Program-made: the position numbers and the translations under genes
The notes under the pieces: model-generated
What the model saw: the letters and a program-made list of their open reading frames with translations, nothing else
Database searches by the model: none
What the model was told of the DNA's origin: nothing
Virus record (IMG/VR): IMGVR_UViG_3300036820_000052
Location: 1-36,937 of that record
Origin: a virus
Length of the DNA: 36,937 nt
Reading direction: 5' to 3' (one strand)
Shown: piece after piece, positions 1 through 6,816 of the stretch
How positions within the stretch are numbered: position 1 is the stretch's first letter
Layout of the letters: each line of letters opens with the position of its first letter

Positions 1-126
1 GCGCGACTTCGAGCGCCATGCCCGATCCGTCGCCGCCTTCATCCGGCTCGCCATGATCCGCATCATGCTCCGACGCCTGACCAGGCCAGTTCATTGCTCA
101 TGAATCCTAACTTCTTGGATCGGCTC
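1..126 (+). mobile_element. Right end of an IS5-like insertion sequence
   Basis: The window opens inside an insertion sequence whose transposase reading frame ends at 103. I place the element end near 126, where the sequence GGCTC is followed by TAA; read inward this gives an end beginning GAGCC, which fits IS5-group ends, and TAA could be a short target duplication. The other end lies outside the window, so neither the inverted repeat nor the duplication can be confirmed. Immediately beyond it a long open frame begins with no start codon, which supports insertion into a gene. Confidence 0.6.
2..103 (+). CDS. IS5-family transposase, C-terminal fragment
   Basis: Only the last 33 codons are present, ending in TGA at 101-103. 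The fragment has the pattern RDFER...FIRLAMIRIMLRRL, the usual C-terminal helix of IS5/IS4-type DDE transposases, where a conserved stretch with alanine or leucine, isoleucine and paired arginines follows the last catalytic glutamate. The catalytic residues lie upstream of the window. Family assignment rests on this tail and on the likely element end at 126; IS4-like relatives remain possible. Confidence 0.6.
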   Translation, partial: RDFERHARSVAAFIRLAMIRIMLRRLTRPVHCS

Positions 127-127
127 T

Positions 128-409
128 AAGGCGTCGGCGCCGGGCGGCTATTCGGGAGCCTCGCGCGGGAATGCCGGGATTAAGGCCGCGCAGGAGCGCA
201 AAGCCGAAGGCATCGAGAAAGCTCAGGACCGTAAAGAGGTTGGTATCAAGGTCGCCGCGGCCATGCGCGACGCGACGCTGATGCTGGTCAACCTGACTGA
301 ATACGGCCTGATGAACACCGAGGAAGCGCGGGCGCTCCACAAGGAGCTGCGCGAGTGGTACCTCAAACAGTGGGATGCGACCGAGAAATTGCTCGACGTG
401 CCGTTCTAG
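128..409 (+). pseudogene. C-terminal fragment of a gene cut by the IS5-like element
   Basis: An open frame of 93 codons runs from the insertion-sequence end to TAG at 407-409 and has no start codon of its own near the junction. The product is rich in Lys, Glu and Ala and looks helical; it begins with a Gly/Ser/Ala-rich stretch (GGYSGASRGNAG) followed by a charged helix and ends in LLDVPF. A strong terminator follows 19 bases later, as expected at the end of a real transcription unit. I do not recognise the family. The original N-terminus was separated by the insertion, so the remnant is probably not expressed unless transcribed from within the insertion sequence. Confidence 0.6.
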
Positions 410-427
410 GCAAGCCGCTACACTCTC

Positions 428-455
428 AAAAAAGCCGCCCCACAGGCGGCTTTTC
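428..455. terminator. Rho-independent terminator, bidirectional shape
   Basis: GCCGCC (434-439) and GGCGGC (445-450) form a GC stem with a 5-base loop, preceded by six A and followed by TTTT. The arrangement could terminate from both strands; on the plus strand it lies just after the truncated gene ending at 409. Confidence 0.85.
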
Positions 456-506
456 GTGTCTTGGTACGTCTGTTAAATTGAACCAACCATTGCGAGGGGG
501 CCAGCC

Positions 507-902
507 ATGATTAAAATTGCTGCACTAGTCGTATTGTTTTTGGGTCCAATTGTAGCGTTTGCGCAAGATGCGCCTACAAACGACGATGTACTTCAATGCG
601 CGCGACAAATAATGTCTCAGCACGCGTGGGGGTTTTTGCCTAATCAACAATCATGCTCAACCGCCATTAGTGTAGAGTCCGCGGAAGTGGAAGACACCTC
701 CATTTCAGGAAATGTTGGGCAGGTTCGCGCCCATGTGCAATATCGTGCGCTGATGCAATTTGGCGGCTCGTCGGGACTGATCCAACAATGTATCGGTAAA
801 AGTTATCAAGGAAACATTATGTTTTCGCCAGGGGACCCATTCGGTGACGAAAATTATGTCATTGCTATGCAGAAATGGTCATCCGGTTGGAGATGTCAGT
901 AG
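507..902 (+). CDS. Small secreted protein of unknown function
   Basis: The 131-residue product starts with a clear Sec signal peptide: MIKIAALVVLFLGPIVAFA, with likely cleavage after Ala19 (AFA|Q). The mature part is about 112 residues with four cysteines (in LQCAR, SCSTA, QCIGK and the C-terminal WRCQ), which would suit two disulfide bonds in the periplasm. A purine-rich stretch (GCGAGGGGGCC) precedes the ATG. Base composition is more AT-rich than the structural genes, as in phage accessory (moron) genes. It lies alone between a terminator and a long intergenic region, on the strand opposite the phage operon. I do not recognise the family; a lysogenic-conversion role is only a guess. Confidence 0.75.
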   Translation: MIKIAALVVLFLGPIVAFAQDAPTNDDVLQCARQIMSQHAWGFLPNQQSCSTAISVESAEVEDTSISGNVGQVRAHVQYRALMQFGGSSGLIQQCIGKSYQGNIMFSPGDPFGDENYVIAMQKWSSGWRCQ

Positions 903-911
903 CTATCCACA
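902..911 (+). repeat. Copy 1 of the motif GCTATCCACA
   Basis: The motif starts on the last base of the TAG stop of the secreted-protein gene. It is one of five exact copies in the window, all near stop codons. Confidence 0.6.
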
Positions 912-965
912 CCCTGAACCCTGCGTGAATTTTGTCCGGGGTACAATGAGGGTATGCAAAGGTTT

Positions 966-980
966 TCCCAAAATTTGGGA
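966..980. promoter_or_regulatory. 15-base palindrome, possible operator
   Basis: TCCCAAAATTTGGGA is a perfect palindrome around a central base. It lies about 40 bases upstream of the TATACT box that precedes the possible small RNA. A dimeric regulator could bind such a site; no binding protein is identified. Confidence 0.4.
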
Positions 981-1024
981 GTTATCGTGCTCGCCAGAGA
1001 GTGTGTATCGTTTGTGATATACTT

Positions 1025-1102
1025 TCTGTGGCGCGACAGCGCCCCGATTGCGGGACAGCATTTGCATCGCTCAAGGCTCTAGGCTTGTCCTGGGGCCTTT
1101 TG
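1025..1102 (+). ncRNA. Possible small RNA of about 75 nt
   Basis: Three consecutive hairpins are visible: GGCGC-GACA-GCGCC (1030-1043), CCCG-ATTG-CGGG (1043-1054) and an 11-bp terminator-like stem (1073-1099) followed by a short T run. A TATACT hexamer at 1018-1023 could be a -10 box, but no good -35 hexamer is seen at 16-18 bases. No open frame fits inside. This is inference from structure alone. Confidence 0.35.
1073..1101 (+). terminator. Rho-independent terminator-like hairpin
   Basis: AAGGCTCTAGG (1073-1083) pairs with CCTGGGGCCTT (1089-1099) over 11 positions, two of them G-U, with a 5-base loop. The T run is short (four T). Confidence 0.55.
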
Positions 1103-1346
1103 CGTTTCTGCATCGGGCTGCGAGATGATGAAGTCGCAGACCATACCGCGATAACCGTGGGAATGAGGCGCGTAAAAATCGTTTGCGCGCCGCTTATTTC
1201 ACAAGCCCCTCTGGGGCAACGGGAAGAGCCTACCGAGAATCTTCACATTCTTACGGGAGGAGCGGGAGGAATGGCCTGGGATCGGGGCTTAAGAAGGGTC
1301 GCACAATATTGGTGGTGGCGACGTATTGACGAGGAGATGGAGTGTT

Positions 1347-1727
1347 TCAAAACATATGACCCGGAGCGAGCGCGCATTGAAATTTTTGGGGATCAAATGA
1401 CATCTCCCCCGGCGTCGGCCTTGTAACCGCGCGGCCTGTCTCGGTGACCCGGTCAATTTCCACGTCAATTATCATTGGTTTCTTGCTGCTAAGGTATGTG
1501 CTCGTCTCAACCCAACTAATAGAATCGTCAGTGATTATTGCGTTGAAAACATGAGGCTCTGCAGATCGTATTGCCACTGTTCGATTTTTCGTATCAACGA
1601 TTAGGTACATTGGCGTGCCGCTTCCGTCGGCATAGATGCATGTCAAATTGAAAGGCTTGTCCGCCGCAAAGGCAGATGCGGCAAAAGCTAGGCCGAACGT
1701 TGTCACGGCCGCTGCCAAAAGTTTCAT
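1347..1727 (-). CDS. Small secreted protein of unknown function
   Basis: The 126-residue product begins MKLLAAAVTTFGLAFAASAF, a Sec signal peptide with likely cleavage after an AFA motif near residue 21. The mature part has two cysteines (LTCIYADG and FQCALAPG) that could pair. The central segment, with MYLIVDTKNRTV and ISWVETSTY, looks like a small beta-rich periplasmic protein of a type common in Rhizobiales, but I cannot name a family. GGGGCG seven bases upstream of the ATG can serve as ribosome binding site. It is convergent with the left intergenic region and resembles the gene at 507-902 in size and export; together they suggest a pair of accessory genes outside the late operon. Confidence 0.75.
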   Translation of the reverse strand: MKLLAAAVTTFGLAFAASAFAADKPFNLTCIYADGSGTPMYLIVDTKNRTVAIRSAEPHVFNAIITDDSISWVETSTYLSSKKPMIIDVEIDRVTETGRAVTRPTPGEMSFDPQKFQCALAPGHMF

Positions 1728-1825
1728 TAGTCGCCCCTTTTTGCCTGCACTCCGATTGTAGTGCCCTTGTCGTCGTGACGCCGCTTCTTATCATGGGAAC
1801 AAATGCGGAATAAGAGGCTCGCTGC

Positions 1826-2056
1826 ATGAACGAGCGCAACGAATGGGAGCCTGATTTATTTGGCTGTCGGGGAAGCCTGCCGCAATACGTGGATGTCATC
1901 GGAGTCTGCGCGTGCGGGCACCGGGCCATCATCCCGCGCGACCTGCCAAACGTGAACCGATGGACGTATCTCGCTTATGTCCGGAACCGGCTCAAATGCG
2001 AGCGTTGCGGCGTGAAGGGAGCGCGGAAGCTTCTGGTCCGAAAGATGCCGCGCTAA
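1826..2056 (+). CDS. Small zinc-ribbon-like protein
   Basis: The 76-residue product carries two short cysteine clusters, VCACGH (about 34-39) and LKCERCG (about 57-63), which could bind one zinc in a ribbon fold; the C-terminus is basic (KLLVRKMPR). Similar small Cys-rich proteins recur in alphaproteobacterial genomes and prophages, where they are of unknown function. It is encoded on the plus strand and converges with the DUF4145-like gene, with only six bases between the stop codons. The ATG at 1826 is preceded by a weak AGAGGC. DNA or RNA binding is an inference from the ribbon pattern. Confidence 0.7.
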   Translation: MNERNEWEPDLFGCRGSLPQYVDVIGVCACGHRAIIPRDLPNVNRWTYLAYVRNRLKCERCGVKGARKLLVRKMPR

Positions 2057-2062
2057 ATCTGT

Positions 2063-2827
2063 TTAGATTTTTGCGTCACGTTTTTCGATCGCTTTGCGCT
2101 TATCTTCCGGCAACGACCCGTACAGCTTTTCAATCTGATTCGGTGTCGAAATCAAACGCTCAACGATAACGTTTAGAAGTTTGAACAACGCCTCCGCGGT
2201 CTCCCTGTCGTCGTTGAGGTCGATTTGGCCGGGATGGACCGCTTCATTCCCTATGACCCGGACAACGTCGAGCGCCTTTTGTATCCGGACATCTAAGCCT
2301 TTCGACACCAGGCTTTTGATATCGTCGTCGATTTTTTTGCCTTTTTCACCAACATGCTTCATCAGTTTTTGAAGACCCAATCGCAATAGCGCTGCCGCAC
2401 CACGCGGCGACAAAGCAAAAATTGAGGAGGCTTCAAGAAAATCACATTTCACATCCTCCGGCATGTCGCTGTGCGGATCGCGAGAATATTCGACGGACGG
2501 GAAAATGAGTTTGTCTCCTACCCAGATCGAGTATTTCTTACAACTAAAGCACTGGCTGATGTTCAGGTTATGAAGTGTTTGAAGACCGCCTGGATTATCC
2601 GCATTTTCGGGTATCAAGACCCCCTGTGCGAGCAACTGAAACTCGTATATGAGCGCCTGATCCATTCTGGGATTCAACGTTAGCAAATAGTCATTCGGAC
2701 GCATGGGATGCTCGTCAGAGCCATAGGAGTCCAGCAAACCCCGAAACCAATCCTGATGCGCAATCGCTCCGCATCGAGGACAGCTAAATTTATGGGCGGC
2801 GAGGGTCGGAAATTCTTTTTCAGTCAT
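2063..2827 (-). CDS. DUF4145-like protein with N-terminal zinc ribbon
   Basis: From the chosen start (MTEKEF) the product has 254 residues. Cys16-x2-Cys19 and Cys93-x2-Cys96 form a probable zinc ribbon; the C-terminal half is helical and contains RVIGNEAVHPG (190-200), the signature of DUF4145 proteins, which are HEPN-like in fold. These are often found in mobile and defence-rich regions, but the role is unsettled. The frame extends upstream to 2917, but that extension runs through a strong terminator (2857-2880), and the ATG at 2827 has AGGAG seven bases upstream, so I use it. The gene follows the late-operon terminator and therefore probably has its own promoter. Confidence 0.75.
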   Translation of the reverse strand: MTEKEFPTLAAHKFSCPRCGAIAHQDWFRGLLDSYGSDEHPMRPNDYLLTLNPRMDQALIYEFQLLAQGVLIPENADNPGGLQTLHNLNISQCFSCKKYSIWVGDKLIFPSVEYSRDPHSDMPEDVKCDFLEASSIFALSPRGAAALLRLGLQKLMKHVGEKGKKIDDDIKSLVSKGLDVRIQKALDVVRVIGNEAVHPGQIDLNDDRETAEALFKLLNVIVERLISTPNQIEKLYGSLPEDKRKAIEKRDAKI

Positions 2828-2856
2828 GTGTTTTACTCCTGCCGCCCATATATCAG

Positions 2857-2880
2857 AAAAGCCCCTCAAATGGGGCTTTT
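2857..2880 (-). terminator. Terminator of the phage late operon
   Basis: AAAAGCCCC and GGGGCTTTT form a perfect 9-bp stem around a 6-base loop (TCAAAT), with the T-rich arm downstream on either strand. It follows the holin-like gene, the last gene of the late operon, and precedes the DUF4145-like gene. Confidence 0.85.
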
Positions 2881-2944
2881 CGGATCGTACAGCTGGATTG
2901 TCAGGTTTCAGCGCCAACGGGCTGTATAGCTCAATTTTGAGCGT

Positions 2945-3157
2945 TTAGGACGATGCTGGCGGCGGGGTGTTGGCCTGATTGGCCGCTACCGCGTTGTGGT
3001 GAGCGATATACGTCCAAACCGCCGAAATGATGCCGATGAACGAAATGATGCCAATGACGGCCTGCGAGATCGTGTTCTGGTCGATGCCGGTGAGGCCGAC
3101 AAAGGACAGCAAGGTGCTTATCACGGTCACGAGCGCTGCGATTTCTCCTGAGGTCAT
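2945..3157 (-). CDS. Holin-like small membrane protein
   Basis: The 70-residue protein has two hydrophobic stretches, about 5-24 (IAALVTVISTLLSFVGLTGI) and 31-52, with a short polar turn (DQN) between them, and a polar tail rich in Ala, Asn and Pro. Size, two membrane spans and position right after the predicted lysin gene fit a holin, which would open the inner membrane at the end of infection. There is no clear ribosome binding site before the ATG; the upstream stop codon is only five bases away, so translation may be coupled to the lysin gene. No holin family can be named from the sequence alone. Confidence 0.65.
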   Translation of the reverse strand: MTSGEIAALVTVISTLLSFVGLTGIDQNTISQAVIGIISFIGIISAVWTYIAHHNAVAANQANTPPPASS

Positions 3158-3162
3158 AGTTT

Positions 3163-4221
3163 TTAGAGAAGTGAATTTAGCTTTTGTCGAGAAGCAGGAC
3201 CGACCACCTGCCCGCCCAACTCTTCGAGCGTGGCTGTCGAGCTGAGCGCATATTTGAGTTGGAACTTCAAAACGGCTCCCGCGGTGATGCTGCCGTAGTA
3301 CCCTGTCGGCGCGAGATTGAACTCGCCGTCGTAAGCGAGGAACTGCTGGAGCGCCGTTATTTCCTCACCGCTCTGCCCGAGTGCCAAGTCTGTGCTGAAG
3401 GTGTGTTGCGGCGGCTGGACCGGCGCCGGATTGTAGATAAGCACGATGGCGCCCCAGATCGCATTGGCGGCGAAATAGTCCTCGTCGAGGAACTGCCAGC
3501 CGTTGATGCCCGCGCCACTGCCCCAGCTCTGGGGGCACCACAGTCCCTTCTTGCTGTTGTAGATTTGCGGCTGCACGCCGTACATGTAATGCGACCACGG
3601 CGCGCCATCTGCCGCGACCGGCGGCTTGGGTTCCGGCGAGAGCCAGGTGCCGTTGTTGGTGCCGTAGAGCCCGAGCACGATGCCGAGGCAGGCGCTCGCG
3701 GCCTGCGCGACGCTATCGATATCGAAATTCGGAAACGAGTAGGCGAGCGTGGCCTGGTCCTTTGACGCGCCGATGCGCGCGATGGCGGTGATGTCCTGCG
3801 GACGCTCCATGAATGCTTCGGAAGGCGGTTGGTCGCCGTCGTAACTCGGACAATCACCTTCCAGGCCGAAGCCCTGATTCTTGGCGATCGTCGCAAGGTC
3901 GCGGTCGCTACTCCCGCCGCCCGGCACATAGACCTGGCTGTAGAGATATTTGGCGCTGCGCGCGCTCGGGTCGCTGGCGTATGCCGCGCGCAACCGCGCG
4001 CCGTAATAGCTGAACGCCTGTCCGCCGCAGCTGCCGCTCGACCCTTGGTCTTTTATGGCGAGAAGCGAAACGAGCGCCGGATCGGGCCCGGTGCCTACCT
4101 GCCACTGAAATGGATCGGCGGCCTGGGCGACTTCGCGCGCGTCGAAGGGATAATCCCGCGGGTCAGGACGACGCTGGTTCGCGCCGGACGGATGGGAACC
4201 CAACACGTCGATAGGGTTCAT
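3163..4221 (-). CDS. Papain-like cysteine protease with peptidoglycan-binding domain, predicted lysin
   Basis: The 352-residue protein has two parts. Residues about 20-265 resemble C1 papain-family peptidases: KDQGSSGSCGGQAFS places Gln59 (oxyanion hole) six residues before Cys65, as in papain; His211 lies in PWSHYMYG; and QSWGSGAGINGW (231-242) matches the NSWG...G.NG block, with Gln231 where the catalytic Asn normally is. Residues about 278-352 form a peptidoglycan-binding domain (LGQSGEEITALQQFL...GYYGSITAGAVLKFQ). No signal peptide is seen. It sits directly before the holin-like gene, where an endolysin is expected, and no amidase, muramidase or transglycosylase is found elsewhere. A virion-associated or host-interaction role is the alternative. 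Confidence 0.75.
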   Translation of the reverse strand: MNPIDVLGSHPSGANQRRPDPRDYPFDAREVAQAADPFQWQVGTGPDPALVSLLAIKDQGSSGSCGGQAFSYYGARLRAAYASDPSARSAKYLYSQVYVPGGGSSDRDLATIAKNQGFGLEGDCPSYDGDQPPSEAFMERPQDITAIARIGASKDQATLAYSFPNFDIDSVAQAASACLGIVLGLYGTNNGTWLSPEPKPPVAADGAPWSHYMYGVQPQIYNSKKGLWCPQSWGSGAGINGWQFLDEDYFAANAIWGAIVLIYNPAPVQPPQHTFSTDLALGQSGEEITALQQFLAYDGEFNLAPTGYYGSITAGAVLKFQLKYALSSTATLEELGGQVVGPASRQKLNSLL

Positions 4222-4275
4222 AGATGCCTTGATTATACCCCCGGCAACCGGCGTGGCCGGAGGTACTGTGGACAG

Positions 4276-4563
4276 CTATTTGATACCCACGGTGAAGTAA
4301 TGGGTGACGACGCTCCACACAGCCTCTGCCGATTGGATCGCGCCGCCGATTGCGAAGAAAAAACCAACGACGACGATAGCGAAGCGGCGCAGCGAAATCC
4401 ATTTGTCGTACGCCTCGACCATCGGTGTCACTTTCGCGTCGAGCGCCTTTATCTTTCCGTTGACCGCCTTGTCGACCGCCGTTTGGACCGCCGCGGGCAA
4501 ATGGTCTTGGAGTGCTTGCGCTACCGCCGCGTTGACTGAGTTGTGAATCTCATCTGGCGTCAT
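4276..4563 (-). CDS. Small membrane-anchored protein of the lysis region
   Basis: The 95-residue product has an amphipathic helical N-terminal half (about 1-55, VNAAVAQALQDHLPAAVQTA and onward) and one membrane span at about 60-82 (FAIVVVGFFFAIGGAIQSAEAV). This layout resembles XhlA-type haemolysin-related proteins or an accessory holin. It lies between the tail-fibre gene (six bases) and the predicted lysin (54 bases), so a part in lysis is likely by position. No catalytic or binding motif is visible, and no family can be named with certainty. Confidence 0.65.
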   Translation of the reverse strand: MTPDEIHNSVNAAVAQALQDHLPAAVQTAVDKAVNGKIKALDAKVTPMVEAYDKWISLRRFAIVVVGFFFAIGGAIQSAEAVWSVVTHYFTVGIK

Positions 4564-4569
4564 ACGCGG

Positions 4570-6426
4570 TTACCACAAGTTCGTAATCAGGAGGGTCGTG
4601 GCGGTCAGCGCGATGCCGACCTTGCGCGTAGTCGTGCCGGGACTGGGGCCGATCGAGCCGCTGGTGTCATTGAGGTAATACTGCGCGCCAATGGTGAGGC
4701 CGCTTAGGTTCCCCGCCGTGCCGCCGATAATGACGCGCACGCTGGTCGCGGCGGTGTAGGCCGCATTGGCAAAGCCGATGAAGCTGGCACATGTGGATGC
4801 CAGCAGCGAGCTGCCCTTGTACACGCGTGTGGTGACGCTAGACATGAAGGGAGCTATCGAAATTGCCTCGACGGCACCGCTGTTGCCCGTGCCGATAGCG
4901 CTGATGGTCTGCGTCGCCATCGGGTAAATGCCGCCGGTGTCGGCGCTCACGCACGCACCGCCCGATATCGCGTTGCTGGATGCCCCGCTAAGCGCCCCGC
5001 CTGCTGCGCACATAGCGAAAATGAGCGAGCCATTGGTGAGCGGCGTGAGAGTCAGGCTTTGCGTGCCACCACCAGTGTTCTTCGCGTTCGCTTCCGGCGT
5101 ACTCGTCTGCGCGGCGTTGTAGTAGGAATAGATGTTGAAATTGACGCTCCCCGTGGTGTTCAGCGTGATGACGAGATTGTTCGCTCCGGTCGCTGGCGCT
5201 TCGAGATACCAAATGTCGGCCACGCCGCCATTAATGCCCTCGTGCGTTATTTGACTCAGCGCGACGCCATTGTAGGTGATGCCAGAAACTAGGACGGAGC
5301 CCAGCGCCTCGATTGCCACAACAAGCACGCGGTTGGAATTGGAGCCCACGGTGAAGGACTGGGTAAAGCTTGAGGCGCTGCTGCCGCTGTAGTTGTTTTT
5401 GGCATCGAGCGTCACGGCCACCGATGAATACGGGAGAGCTATCATGGCGTCCCCGGCACTGCCGTTCATGCCTGCGGTATAGAGGTCGGTGATGTCGTTT
5501 GAGGCGAGGCCGGTCATATTGGACGCGTCGCCGTAAAATTCGGCCGCGTAGACGGCTCCCCACCGATAGCTGGCGCCGCCGAGATTGTAGGTATCGTCCG
5601 CCGACGGCAGCAGGGACGCCGGAATTGCTCCCGGATTGAACGGATATTGCAGGAACGGCCGCACGTCGTTGAGGATGTAGCCCTGCCCGCTCGCCTGATT
5701 GCCGTTGTCGAGCAGCTGCGTTTCCCCGACCACGTTGTAAAGCTCGCACAGCGCGGCCTTGTTCGCCGGATAGGTGGGCGCCGACGGGCTCGACGCTTCG
5801 GTGCCGGTCGTCCACGCGAGGGTCCCGGTGTTGTCGATCGTCAGGACATCGATGCGTGGGTTGCCGCTGGGCGTAGTAACGGTGGGCGTCGAGCCGCCCG
5901 AGAAAATGACCCGCGTGCCGTTTACGTAGACGACGCCCGGCTCGACGTAGAGCTGCATCGTCTGCGCGGTATAGCTGCCGCCGGTGACGGTGGTCGATGC
6001 GCCGAAGGAAGAAAGCGGCGCATACAACGAGGTGTTGTTGCTGCACGGCGTGATGGTCGTGCCGGAGAGCGGCCAAATGAGATAGGAGACGAAGAGCTGG
6101 TTGGCTGCGGACAGCGCGACGCCGGTCGCGGTCGTCGTCCGCGGCTGATTGAGAAGCGCAAGCAGGTTGGCGAGCGTCGCCGCCGCGGATGCGCCGATGA
6201 GAACGTTTCCGGCTGCCGTGCCGATAGCCGAGACGAAGGTGAGGACGACATTTGTGCCGTTGATGTCGAGCGTCAGCGTCTGGCCGTTGGTCGGATTGGT
6301 CGGCAGCGCGATGGCGCCTAGTTGCTGATGGACGTGCAGGTTCGCGCCGCCGCGCGCGTCGTGCCGCAAATTCGTAAATTGCTGAACTAAGCCAGCCTCA
6401 CCCGCGACTACGCTGAAGGAGCGCAT
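4570..6426 (-). CDS. Tail fibre or receptor-binding virion protein
   Basis: The 618-residue protein is rich in Gly, Ser, Thr and Ala and low in Lys, typical of beta-structured phage fibres. The N-terminal part (about 1-230) includes VEPGVVYVNGTRVIFSGG, a pattern common in tail fibre and baseplate-associated proteins; the middle has PSADDTYNLGGASYRWGAVY (about 285-305), a standard fibre motif near the trimeric shaft; the C-terminal third looks like beta-sandwich material. It follows the tail hub and distal tail genes and precedes the lysis genes, the usual place of host-recognition genes. No chaperone gene is evident beside it. The exact receptor cannot be inferred. Confidence 0.75.
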   Translation of the reverse strand: MRSFSVVAGEAGLVQQFTNLRHDARGGANLHVHQQLGAIALPTNPTNGQTLTLDINGTNVVLTFVSAIGTAAGNVLIGASAAATLANLLALLNQPRTTTATGVALSAANQLFVSYLIWPLSGTTITPCSNNTSLYAPLSSFGASTTVTGGSYTAQTMQLYVEPGVVYVNGTRVIFSGGSTPTVTTPSGNPRIDVLTIDNTGTLAWTTGTEASSPSAPTYPANKAALCELYNVVGETQLLDNGNQASGQGYILNDVRPFLQYPFNPGAIPASLLPSADDTYNLGGASYRWGAVYAAEFYGDASNMTGLASNDITDLYTAGMNGSAGDAMIALPYSSVAVTLDAKNNYSGSSASSFTQSFTVGSNSNRVLVVAIEALGSVLVSGITYNGVALSQITHEGINGGVADIWYLEAPATGANNLVITLNTTGSVNFNIYSYYNAAQTSTPEANAKNTGGGTQSLTLTPLTNGSLIFAMCAAGGALSGASSNAISGGACVSADTGGIYPMATQTISAIGTGNSGAVEAISIAPFMSSVTTRVYKGSSLLASTCASFIGFANAAYTAATSVRVIIGGTAGNLSGLTIGAQYYLNDTSGSIGPSPGTTTRKVGIALTATTLLITNLW

Positions 6427-6463
6427 ACACCGCCATTATATCCGCGATGCGCGCTTATCCGCC

Positions 6464-6473
6464 GCTATCCACA
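6464..6473 (+). repeat. Copy 2 of the motif GCTATCCACA
   Basis: The motif ends one base from the stop codon of the HNH-like gene at 6475; on that gene's strand it reads TGTGGATAGC, so it is the only copy in the opposite orientation relative to its gene. Confidence 0.6.
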
Positions 6474-6474
6474 G

Positions 6475-6786
6475 TCAGGCCGCGATAAGCGTGGTATAGA
6501 CGCGCGCGGTGTAGTCGATGGTCCGGGTGTACTTCTTCATATTGCAATCGCCACAAAGCGGCTGGATGTTTTCGATAAAATTCGTGCCGCCAAATTTGCG
6601 GGCCTTTGCTATGGCGGATTGCTTAGCCCGCCATTCAGGACCTCGGGCATGCACCTGTTCACGAACGCGTTCCGCGACGCATATCTTTTGACCGCAAGTT
6701 GTCAAATGGGAGAGCAGGCAACGGCGGACGAGTTTAACTTGATTGCAAATACAGCATTGCAGCGGTTTTTTGGGTACTGCTCGCAC
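6475..6786 (-). CDS. HNH endonuclease-like protein, probably a remnant
   Basis: The 103-residue product starts with a short zinc-finger pattern (CCICNQV...C...C) and ends with FGGTNFIENIQPLCGDCNMKK, which is the second half of an HNH nuclease motif (the Asn-containing strand and the second zinc pair). The first half, normally a DH or HH within VDHIxPxxxGGTN, is missing: the residues before GGTN are EWRAKQSAIAKARK. This suggests an internal deletion, so the protein is probably inactive. GTG is the likely start. It sits between two tail genes, a usual site for free-standing phage homing endonucleases, and the motif copy at 6464 lies at its 3' end. Confidence 0.65.
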   Translation of the reverse strand: MRAVPKKPLQCCICNQVKLVRRCLLSHLTTCGQKICVAERVREQVHARGPEWRAKQSAIAKARKFGGTNFIENIQPLCGDCNMKKYTRTIDYTARVYTTLIAA

Positions 6787-6816
6787 TCATTAAGTCTACT
6801 TGGTTTGTTATTGGTA

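Larger units (their letters stand above)
912..1346. other. Intergenic region with a palindrome and a possible small RNA
   Basis: This stretch has no gene I would call. It holds a 15-base palindrome (966-980), a weak TATACT box (1018-1023) and a run of three hairpins ending in a terminator-like structure (1030-1101). A further short hairpin, GCCCC-TCT-GGGGC, lies near 1205-1217. A plus-strand open frame crosses it but overlaps the 3' part of the convergent gene at 1347-1727 and looks non-coding. Confidence 0.5.

Noticed and set aside
902-911. DnaA-dependent origin made by the repeated motif
   Set aside because: The copies are scattered over 30 kb next to stop codons instead of clustered in an AT-rich origin region.
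1001-1426. Plus-strand frame of 141 codons
   Set aside because: It covers the hairpin region and overlaps the 3' end of the better supported secreted-protein gene at 1347-1727; the product has mixed, Trp/Arg-rich sequence without domain pattern.
2828-2917. N-terminal extension of the DUF4145-like gene
   Set aside because: The extension spans a strong terminator, and the ATG at 2827 has a good Shine-Dalgarno sequence.
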